NCBI GenBank assembly: GCA_034509755.1
Contig: CM067555.1
Location: forward strand, 21,526,142-21,590,141
Reading direction: 5' to 3'
Source of the DNA: Anisodus tanguticus
Taxonomy: Eukaryota > Streptophyta > Magnoliopsida > Solanales > Solanaceae
Length of the DNA stretch: 64,000 nucleotides
Shown here: positions 22,610 to 31,948 of the stretch, piece after piece
How positions within the stretch are numbered: position 1 is the first letter of the stretch
Layout of the letters: each line of letters opens with the position of its first letter
Made by a program: the position numbers and the translations under genes
The notes under the pieces: generated by a model
The model's input: only the letters and a program-made list of their open reading frames with translations
Databases searched by the model: none
What the model was told of the DNA's origin: nothing

Positions 22610-23600
22610 AATCAGAAGTTTGAGCGACGTAAAACTGGCCAAAGGGGTCGCAGTGTTCACTCAATAAGGTCAGAGCGACGTAAAACTAGCCAGAGGGTCG
22701 CAGTGTTCGCTCAAAGGGTCAAGCGGCGTAAACTCAACCGAGAAGGTCGCAGTGTTCACTAAAGAGTCAGAGCGGCATAAAATTGGCCAGATGGTCATAG
22801 TGTTCGCTCAAAGAGACAAGAGGTGTAAAAACCGGCTAGAGGGTCGCAATAGTCACTCAAAGAGTCAAGCAGCATAAAATCAGCCAGAGGATTGCAGTGT
22901 TCCCTCAAATGGTCACGCGGCGTAAAATTGACCGAGAAGGTTATAATGTTCGCTGAAGAGTCAGAGCGGCGTAAAACCAGCCAGAGGGTGGAAGTGTTGA
23001 CTCAAAGAGTCAAGTGGCATAAAATTGGCCAGAGGTCGAAATGTTCGCTCAATAAGTCAACCAGTGTAACCAACCAGAGGGTTGCGATGTCCGCTAAAAA
23101 GGTCAGAGTGATGTAAAACTGGTTGAAGAGGGTCGCAGTGATTACTCACAAGAATTCAAATGGTGTAAAATGTACTGAAGGGTCACATCATCCATTAAAG
23201 AAGTCCGAGTGATGTAAAACCGACTGAAAGGGGTCACAGTGATTGCTCACGGAAGTCAAGTGGCATAAAATCAATCGAAGGATCGCGGTATCTGCTAAAA
23301 AGTCAGAGTGACGTAAACCCGATTGAAGGAGGTCGCACTGATCATTCACAGAAGTCTAGGCGACAAAAATCCAATCAAGAGGCTACTTTGTTTTCGGAAA
23401 AGAGTCGAACAACATAAATCCGGTTGAGAAGCTGATGTGTTCGCTGGAAAAAAAGAGTCAGAATGGTGTAAAACCGACTGAAGGGGTCACAGTGTCTACT
23501 CAATAGATTCTGGAGACATAAATCGATCAAGAGGTTGCAGTGATCGCCAAAAAATATCAAGGCAACCAGTAAGGATGCCGAAAAGTTCATTCATCCACAA
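22610..23600 (+). repeat. tandem array of about 19 units of 46-53 bp
   Basis: A unit of the form gagcggcgtaaaa-ccggcc-agagggtcgcagtgttcgctcaaag repeats about 19 times with considerable drift. The taaa-containing core starts near 22625, 22673, 22723, 22770, 22818, 22868, 22917, 22966 and so on to about 23511. Position between the pol remnant and the 3' LTR fits tandem repeats reported in the 3' untranslated region of Ogre elements. No long ORF crosses it. Confidence 0.85.
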
Positions 23601-24187
23601 TAAAATCAAACAAATCAGAAAAATAAAAAACACTCCACGATGTTCCCAGGCAAAACGAGATAGGTTTGGAGCTACCTAGAGTACTAGCTAATCAAGCCAG
23701 ATTCGTAAGCATGTGGAGCAACGTGGAAATCTTTCTTGCGTAGCCGGTCGAGACAGGGTTCCACGAGAGTCAAGCTCTCTAGACATGAGTCGGAAGCCAC
23801 TCCAATGCCATGCTCATCCACACAATTACTTTCTTTTTAGAAGAGTTCCCACATAAGGGATAACATCTTTGTCTGATTGAGTCGAACTACAAGTGACCTG
23901 ATTCCCAAAATGGGAGATGTGTAGACAGACTGAATACTAGAGAGCCAGTCACATTCCGACAAGAGTCGTTTTAAAATTTGTTTCTGTCCTCTTTGAGTCG
24001 AACTATAGGTGGATTGAATTCTCGTATAGCCCGAGATATGTAGGAAACCCAAAAACCAGGGTTCAGTTATAATTCAAGAAAATTGTACAAAAACTCTGAG
24101 AAGCAATTTGACTTGGTCGGTAAAAAGGTTTGTCAAATTTCATTTATCATGGATGGTCTTGCCATCTTCGAACAATAAATGGGCAGT
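23601..24187 (+). other. 3' end of element B internal region with purine tract
   Basis: No gene is seen. Two further copies of the recurring motif lie at 23881-23935 (gtcgaactacaagtgacctg... gggagatgtgtag) and 23997-24050. The tract aataaatgggcagt directly before the 3' LTR is the likely polypurine tract. Confidence 0.55.
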
Positions 24188-27100
24188 TGTTGACTCCTAA
24201 TCTTTACTCTCCAATACCTTATTTAATTATTCGGAGTTCCTGAGTTATGAACGGAGTAAAATATGTCTTTTACGGAGTGAAAATGATTTTACAAAATTAT
24301 TCCTGTGATATTTTGCCATGTTATTTGGAAAACTATTATTGAATATATTCTTGTATATCATTAGCATATTTCTTTTACATATTTTTAGAAATATCTATCA
24401 TTTCTTATGATTTAAAAAGGACAATTATTTAATTAATTATCTAAATTAATAAATGCTTTACTCCATGAAATTAAGAAAATTCAATTAATTAAATACAAAG
24501 TCAAATAGCATCTCATTTTACCCTTTAATTGTTTTAATTTTAAAGATTTTATACTTTTATTTCAGTTTCAGACTTAATTGGTTTTAAATAACCGATTGTG
24601 GCTATAATTGTAATTGAAGTGGATATTTGTTAATTATTTGTGTGGACGTCTTTGTGCAAAATACGCCTAATGTATCCCAACCACTCCATTTAAATGACTT
24701 AGGTCTCATCCCTTGTTTATTCGCCGAGTCTAGTCCATTTGGAACCAAACCCGACCCAAAACCCCTCTCCTTATTAACAAAATAGGGAAAATCCCTTCAT
24801 TCATTTCACTTTGCCCATCATGGCAAAACCCTAGCCGTCATGTAACGCTTCACTTTCTCTCATCTGTTGCGACTTCCCGAAAAAGAAAAAAGTACAGACG
24901 CATGCCATTTTCTTGCAGGCTCTGCCTCAATGTTTCATTGCTCTTACCCACCCACCCTACCGTGTCTCAACCACGCACAGATAATCTCTCTCTCTCTCTC
25001 TCTCATCATTTTTCTGAAAGTATTGGATGAAGCAATTAATGCTCTTTGTCCATTACCTCTAACGTGGATGATTTATGAGGATTTGACCTAATTACCCTTT
25101 GCTTTCACAATCTGCTTTTGACTGTTTTCAAACTTTGAAATCTTTTATTCCACATCATTTTGAGAGGGGAAGATTTGAGGTTCTGGGGTCCTATAAAAGG
25201 GACCCCAACCTTCAAAATAAAAGGAGTTTGAACCTTGGTCTGTTTTGATTATATTCTTGAGCATTAGTCCTAAGATCTTCGATACTTAGGATTTCAAAGC
25301 CTTAAGCTGAAACCCTAGACCTCGATAACTTTAGGAAAGTTAAAAATATAAACCATTCCTTTTTTCTTGTGTGTGTGGCTTGAGTTCGTGGGAATTGGAG
25401 AAGGTAACCCACTCTGGATTCTCAACCAAGGCTGCACAATAAGGAGGTATGTATGATTTCCTCCCATTCTTTTTTAATTTCAGCATGATTTAATGTTTGG
25501 ATGCCTAGCTTAGTTTCAATTAGTTTAATTATGTGCTTAGTTTAGTGTTTAACTTAATTGTTCATGCTCGATTAGACTGTTTTAGTTGGTTTACGCATTT
25601 TAGATTAGGTAGTTAGAAAGCTAGATCAGCTTTAATTAGTTTAATATTTTACGATTAGAGTATATGATTAGAGTTTTGCTAAATATGCTTGATGTATATG
25701 TTTAAAAATGTCTGTTAATTGTGGATTGTTGTGTATTAACCTATAGTTGATGAAATCTTGTTGGAATAAGATGTAGATATACCTATTTTGATTGACTCAA
25801 GTGTTCCATGTATAATTATTGCTTTAAGTTATACTTATATTGATGTATTGAGTATGCTAAACCTAAAAAATAGCATGATATGGATAATATTTCTCATTTG
25901 AGCTACTTACTTAGACATCAATTTAGCCTCCGGATGATCTATATTTGTTATAAAGATAATGTATTAATGATTAACACATATTTATAAGGTCTATGTTGTT
26001 CATTATCTAAGTACCATATGATGTTTGCCTATTTAAGTGACTATTTTTACCTTAGACATGTTATGTGGGCTAATATCTAGCTCTAGGTGTTGTATGTCTT
26101 GTTTTGATGTCTGCTTGACGAAGGTCATGACATAAAGGAACAGCATGATGTCTTATTTACCTTTAAGACTATGGTTTGAGTTGGCTAAGGTCTGGATATG
26201 CAATTTTCTTTACATGTTTTGATATCAAATACCCGTGACACTTATGCTCAGTTCTGTTAAATTTGAACTTAATTTAAGTCAAAAGGACTCCCTTAATATT
26301 AATCAACCCAAGTATTTGTGTCATGAGAATCTGCTTACTTATGCCTAACACTTCATGTTTAGTCTTAACTATGTATGTGTGCCTTCAACTATGAAATGAT
26401 GACTTGTGATTTCTGTGTGACTAGCAATGCCTACTTCAGATGTGTCCTTGCTTTATCTTGATTCTTATGTGCCCAGTCTAGCCATGCTCAAGTTTCCTAC
26501 CCTCATTGTTATCCCTAAGTGAACATTTGGTCATCCCTATGTGCTCCATATGTCCATTAGACTAATATATGTTTATCCTATTTGCCTAAGTGATAACATG
26601 CTTAGTATATAGCATGGTTGAGACCCCGTGTGCATGCTTTGGTGTTAAAATGATCCTGTATGTTTGAACTATCACTTGTGACTAGTGGCATAGCTCATTT
26701 TTATGTGTTTTAAGGGGTCACTGAATTGTATGCTAGTGTGTGCTATCCATTAAGTGTCAAGATGTCTCATCCTTTAATGTGAAAAACTCTCGAATCGTGT
26801 CATGCCACTGACCTGCCTAATTTGGTTCTACTTAGACCATGCCTAGGCTACCACTTAGACCATTTTGTGTCATATTAAGAGTATCTATATATATATGCTA
26901 TCCTGATTAAGCAGTGTTCTGCCCTAGTATGTTACATTGACTGGTGTGCAGCATGAATATGTCCATATATGCCTAATTAGACCATCAATGGTTTTATATA
27001 ATCCAAGATATTATTTCTATAGAGTTAACTATTTCTATATGTTAGCTATGTTTGATGGGCTGAATATACCTTTGCACTGCCTAGTAGGTCTAATAAGTAT

Positions 27101-29037
27101 GACATGTTATATGTTATTCCTCTAAGTGTCAATATTTCCAATACATAATAGAAAATGGCCTTGTATGCTTAGACTATCCTAAATTATCATGTGCCTTTGA
27201 AATGATGCCCTCCTAAACAGTAGCCAGTCCATTTTCCATGACCATCATGTTTTGCCAAACTGACTATGCACTTGCCTTACCTCTTTGAGTGTTAAAAATG
27301 CTTTCATGTTAGCATGTAAAGTTCTCTTAAGCTATCTTTAACCATGCCATATTTGCTAAGCTGACTACACATTTGTCCCTGTTTACCTAGCATTTCATTA
27401 CTTCATCCTAGTTTGAATTGCTCATTGTTTACTTTGAGATACCATGGAAATGATCTCTATTTTTAATTCATGATCTGAGGATGTCATCTTTTCATTTTTT
27501 CTATTCGAAAATATGGAGTATCCAAGTGATATGCTCCAGAGTGTACGAGGTAAAAATCTCAAGTGTACACCTAGTGTATATCGGGGTCGTATACCTTTGT
27601 ATACTCCCAAGTATATCAAATGTCTTTGTATATCCTGTATATCAGCCTCCCCTACATGACTAAGCATGCTAAATATAGGTTTGCATACTTGTTGAGTGTT
27701 AGGATCGATATATATTGGACATGTTGCCTTTCCTTCCCCTTTGAGATCTAAGAAAATATGTGCAAATGGGCTTGTGTGTTTAAGTATTCAGATTTGTGTA
27801 TTGGGCTTATCTTAATTTCCTTCATTAATACTGACTGGATGGGCTTGCTTGTATGTTGTATCACATAGGTTGTTTGAGTCCTAATCTGAATTAAACTGTC
27901 TAAGTGTTTATTTATGGCTCACTGTTTTGTCTAGTCTCAACCGATTAAATGTGTTAATTTTATATTTGTATATGGTTGATATAATTAGACGTGTTATAAC
28001 TTGTGCATGTGTTTTCCCCTCTCCTTGCATGATCTTGGGCCCACAGAGCCCATCTCATTTGCATCTGCCGGATTTAATTGAGTTGTTGGGCCTACGAGCC
28101 CAACAAAACCATTCTTCATCGAGTCCGGCATTTTGAAGGCTTAGCCATGAGTAAAAATGGCATAGACAATAGAATTTAAATTTGGTATGCGGTAACTAGT
28201 GGGCTGATATACCCATTTTCATTTCTATATTTGTTATTTTATTTGCATTATGCGTGAACGCTTTAGTTATTATTGGAACCTTAATTAGAACCTAATTAAT
28301 TAAGAGTTGTCTTTTATGCTTTTAAATAACTTTTCAATTTATGATCTCGGTTTGTCCACAAAGTTCACACTTTGCTAATATAAAAAGGAAAATAACTTAG
28401 TTTTTAAGGAAAAGATGATCTTTCTTTCTCAAGATGTCATAATCTTAAAATCGAGTTTGAATTGAAGTGTTCATGAAATTGGAAATTTATTGCCCTTAAA
28501 TATAAAAAATGAAAAAAATTCCTTTATTAATTAAAGTTCGGGAAAGGCAACAATTATTTCTAATTAAAGTAGTATCTTAAATTCCTTATTCTTTAAGAAA
28601 TGATAAGCATTTTTGCTATCTCTTTGGGAAAAAGAAAATAGAAAAGAAGTATTTTTTGTTAAAAGTTTGGAGTTTTGTTTTTGTGCTCAATCTTTAACAA
28701 AGTGTGTGTATAAAGGTTCGTGGAAAATGATTTGAATGACTATTATTTTGCTATATTTTTAACACATAAAAGTTTTAAGTAAATTTATATTATATAAGAC
28801 CCGAGTTCGTATTTTTTGGAAATACCGAAGTGCCTAACACCTTCCCCTGGGGATCATTTGAACCCTTACCCAAACTCTGGTTGATATTGGATTTTTCTCT
28901 TGTTTTGAAAACCCTTTTATTCATGGTTTTCCTATTTTTCTTATAAAGTAGGTGGCGACTCTAAAAAATAAAATTATCTCAAGAGTCCACAAGTTATCCA
29001 GTAGCTTTTATGTCCCGCGTAAAAGTGAACCGTAATA
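24188..29037 (+). repeat. 3' LTR of element B (4.85 kb)
   Basis: The sequence aligns with 8298-13214 throughout. It starts TGTTGACTCC and ends cgtaata before the target duplication. It keeps the block aataccgaagtgcctaacac at 28819-28838, which is degraded in the 5' LTR near 13000 and looks like a conserved Tat LTR motif. No gene is visible. Confidence 0.93.
25192..25199 (+). promoter_or_regulatory. LTR TATA box, 3' copy
   Basis: TATAAAAG sits between GGGGTCC and GGACCCC, a perfect 7-bp inverted repeat at 25185-25206, equivalent to 9311-9332 in the 5' LTR. Confidence 0.65.
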
Positions 29038-29042
29038 GCTAG
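29038..29042 (+). repeat. target-site duplication, right copy, of element B
   Basis: gctag follows the 3' LTR and matches gttag at 8293-8297 in four of five positions. Element A's protease frame resumes immediately after it. Confidence 0.7.
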
Positions 29043-29440
29043 ATTTCCCTTTTAGCATTTCTACTATTGTTGAGGACTCTGTAGTGGTGGATCAAGTGTA
29101 TCGATCTTGTGTTGTCACTTTGATGGGGTATGACACTTGAGACGATTTGATGATCCTAGATATGGTAAATTTTTACTTATTCTAGATATGAATTGGTTGT
29201 CTCCTTATCATGCGATCTTGGATTGTCATGCTAAGACAGTTATGTTATCAATGCGGGAATTCTTAGGTTGGAGTGGAAGGGTGCTTCTAGTCATGCGCCA
29301 AAGAGGGTGATATCTTATCTTAAGTCTAGACAAATGGTTGAGAAGGAATGTTTGGCTTATTTGGCGTATGTTCGGAATATTAGCTTTGATACTCCTTCTC
29401 TATTGAGTCAGTGCTAGTAGTGAGAGAATTTTCTGAGGTG
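29043..29440 (+). pseudogene. protease of element A, C-terminal half, and linker
   Basis: The frame picks up the protease fold interrupted at 8297: EDSVVVDQVYRSCVVTLMGY, then LDMVNFYLFLDMNWLSPYHA and ILDCHAKTVM, the usual end of the chromovirus protease. The linker FGILALILL... then frays into stops. Together with 8156-8297 this shows that element B split one gene. Confidence 0.82.
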
Positions 29441-30110
29441 TTCCTACGGATCTATTAGGTGTTCCACCAGATCGCGATATTGATTTGGAGTCGGGCACCA
29501 ACCCCATTTCTATTTTTTCATATCAGACGACGCCGACAGAGTTGAAGGAATTGAAGGAGCAATTTCAAGATATTTTGAGTAAGGGGTTCATTTGACCGAG
29601 TGTTTCACCTTGGGGTTCTCCGGTGTCATTTGTGAAGAAGGATGGGTCTATACGTATGTGTATCGACTACTGATAATTGAACAAAGCTACGATCAAGAAT
29701 AAGTACCCTAATTGATGTGCCAGTTGCTTTCATCGATTTGATGAATGGTGTCTCCAGACCATATTTGATTCCTTTGCGATTGCCTTCATCGATGATTTTC
29801 TGATATACTCTCGTTGTACAAGTAGAGCACGAGCAGCATTTGAGGATCATGCTAGGAATTCTAAAGAAGAAGCAACTATATGCTAAGTTTTCGAAGTGTG
29901 AGTTTTGGCTCAGATTTGTAGAATGTTTTGGCTATGTAGTGACCAAGGATGGTATTATGGTAGACCCTAAGAATATTGAGGTGGTTCGTGATTGGGTTAG
30001 ACCTACTTCAGTTACCGAGATTCATAATTTTGTTGGCCTCGCTAGTTACTATCGGCATTTTGTAGATGGATTTTCATATATCGCATCCCCTTGACCAGAT
30101 TGACTTAGAA
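29441..30110 (+). pseudogene. reverse transcriptase of element A with internal deletion
   Basis: The N-terminal fingers are clear: PPDRDIDLESGTNPIS, ELKELKEQFQDILSKGFI, PSVSPWGSPVSFVKKDGS, IRMCIDY. At about 29712 the frame jumps from IKNKYP to PVAFIDLMNGV, skipping the palm segment that holds the first catalytic aspartate. The second catalytic motif survives as FIDDFLIYS at about 29788-29815. The connection segment is open at 29840-30094 with LYAKFSKCEFWL and LASYYRHFVDGFS. The deletion, stops and frameshifts make RT inactive. Confidence 0.88.
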
Positions 30111-30560
30111 GAATGTACATTTCCAATGGTCGGATGAGTGCGAGGCAAGCTTTCAAAAGCTTAAGACTTTGTTAATTAAAGCCCCGATTTTGACTCTTCT
30201 TGTGGAGGGAGAGGGGGTAACTATATATTGTGATGCTTCACGGGTCGATGTTAGTTGTGTTCTGATGCAAAAAGGGAAAGTTATAGATTATTCTTTGAGG
30301 TAGTTGAAGGTGCACAAGAAGAACTACCCCACTCACGACTTGGAGTTGCTGGTGGTAGTGTTTGCATTGAATATTTGGAGGCATTACCTCTATGGTATGC
30401 ATTGTGAGGTGTTTGCCGATCATCAGAGTCTTCAACACATTTTTAATAAGATGGATCTCAATTTGAGGCAAAGAAGGTGGTGAGAGATGCTCAAAGATTA
30501 TGACATGATTATTTTTTATCACCCGGGCAAGGCCATGTAGTGGAGGATGCCTTGAGCCGG
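30111..30560 (+). pseudogene. RNase H of element A
   Basis: RNase H follows RT in the gypsy order. It shows FQWSDECEASFQKLKTLL, the catalytic IYCDAS, then KNYPTHDLELLVVVFAL, LYGMHCEVFADHQSL and WLEMLKDYD-like sequence. The catalytic D-E-D residues (YCDAS, DLELL, FADHQ) are kept, but stops occur near 30301, 30481 and 30538. In an intact element it would degrade the RNA strand during reverse transcription. Confidence 0.83.
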
Positions 30561-31803
30561 AAGGTAGTGAGTATAGGTAGCCTAGCATCACTACACGTAG
30601 GGGAGCGACCTTTGGCTACGGATGTTCAGTTTTTCATAAATAGTATGGTGAGACTCGATATTACTGATCCTATTAAGGTTCTAGCTTGTGTGGAGGCATG
30701 GTCTTTGTTATTGGAGAAGATTAGGGCTCATCTATTTGATGATGTCAAGTTTTGCAAAATTTGGGACAAAGTGTTGAAAATGAAGGCAAGGGAAGAAATT
30801 CTTGATGATGAGGGATTTTTGAGAATCAATGGTCGGTTACGTGTTCCCTAAGTGGGGAATTTGACTAGACTGATCATGAAGGAGGCCCATAGTTTGAGAT
30901 ACTTTATTCATCCAGGAGAGCTATAAAGACAAATCGAGATTTGAAACAACATTACTGGTAGTGTAGTATGAAGTGGGACATTGCGGGATTTGTATCGCGG
31001 TATTTAAGTTGTCAACAAGTGAAATACGAGCACCAAAAGCCTGGTGGGCTTACTCAGAGGATATCTATACCCGAAGTAGAAATGGGAGTGGATCGATATG
31101 GACTTTGTGGAAGGATTACCATAGACTTTAGGAAAATTTGATACTATTTGGGTGATTGTGGATCAGTTGACAAAGTTGGCTCACTTTGTACCGATTCAGA
31201 CTATTTACAATTCGAAGAAGTTGGCTAGGATCTACACCCGCGATATAATTCGATTGCATGGAGTGGCCATTTCTATCATTTTGAATCGAGGCACACAGTT
31301 TACATCCCATTTTTGTAGATCTATAAAGAATGAGTTGGGTACTCGGGTGGAGCTTAGTACAATATTTCACCCTCATATGGATGGTCAATCCAAGAAAACT
31401 ATTCAGGTCCTTGAGAATATGTTGCGGGCCTGTGTTATTGATTTTGGTGGTCGTTGGAATTAGTACTTGCCTTTGGTCGAGTTCACCTACAACAACATTA
31501 ATCATTCGAGCATTGAGATGGTGTTGTTTGAGGTATTGTATGGTAGAATGTGTCGTTCTCCAGTTGGTGGGTTCGATGCTTTTAAGATTAGGCCTTGGGG
31601 TACAAACCTATTGCGGGATTCTTTGAACAAGGTCAAAATTGATTCAAAAGAGACTTCTTACAGGTCAGAGTAGGCAAAAGAGTTATGCAGATCGGAAGGT
31701 TCATGACTTGGAGTTCATGGTTGGCGGGCGAGTTCTGCTGAATATTTTACCCATGAAGTGTATGATGAGGTTTGGGAAGAAGGGCAAGTTGAGCCCTAAC
31801 GTA
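30561..31803 (+). pseudogene. integrase of element A, truncated
   Basis: The lead-in is open at 30540-30851 (EDALSRK, REEILDDEGFLRINGRLRVP). The zinc-binding HHCC region is degenerate (EAHSLRYFIHPGE, then LSCQQVKYEHQKPGGL). The catalytic core shows IDMDFVEGLP with the first Asp, DTIWVIVDQLTKLAHFVPI, then IILNRGTQFTSHF in which the second catalytic Asp is Asn (codon 31284-31286), then HPHMDGQ...QVLENML with the Glu kept. The C-terminal part has EFTYNNINHSSIEM and LYGRMCRSPV and stops at KKGKLSPN about 31800. The chromodomain is absent because element C begins here. Confidence 0.87.
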
Positions 31804-31948
31804 TTTCCTTTGATCCATTTAACTCCAAAACACTTAGGTACCTTCATAAATAAGTTGTAAACCTTCCTTATCCTTCCATAATGTCATACTTCTTCCCGGG
31901 ACTTGTCCATTTATGACACGACGAAATGAAAACTTCACGGGTGTAACA
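31804..31948 (-). repeat. truncated 3' LTR of element C
   Basis: This 145-bp piece matches 38826-38971 (both contain taccttcataaa and ccttatccttccataatgtc). On the minus strand it begins TGTTACACCCGTG, preceded by a purine-rich aagggtgaagga. The remaining LTR is deleted up to element A. Confidence 0.82.

Larger units (their letters stand above)
8298..29037 (+). mobile_element. Ogre/Tat-type Ty3/gypsy element B, RT-less derivative
   Basis: A 20,740-bp element is bounded by direct LTRs of 4,917 and 4,850 bp and a near-perfect 5-bp duplication. The very long LTRs, ORF1 upstream of gag, gag with the C-x2-H-x5-H-x4-C motif, protease followed by a G-patch, an intron-like gap and a tandem array before the 3' LTR are all features of the Ogre/Tat lineage. 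RT, RNase H and integrase are absent, leaving only a pre-RT stub at 21007-21363. In the first 103 bases the two LTRs differ at eight positions by my count, so the insertion is old. Confidence 0.9.
3680..31803 (+). mobile_element. Ty3/gypsy chromovirus-like element A (split by element B)
   Basis: Element A comprises a 5' LTR, a PBS resembling the initiator-Met complement, a degenerate gag, a protease interrupted at 8297, and then protease, RT, RNase H and integrase resuming at 29043. The order protease, RT, RNase H, integrase defines Ty3/gypsy. Its proteins resemble the plant chromoviruses common in Solanaceae genomes (Tekay/Del-like, by inference). The chromodomain and 3' LTR are missing because the integrase tail runs straight into an LTR fragment of element C at 31804. 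Confidence 0.88.

Noticed and set aside
22610..23600. CRISPR-like repeat array
   Set aside because: Direct repeats abut without unique spacers, drift strongly, and lie inside a plant retrotransposon.
31128..31505. 125-aa minus-strand open frame
   Set aside because: Antisense to the integrase core; a shadow.
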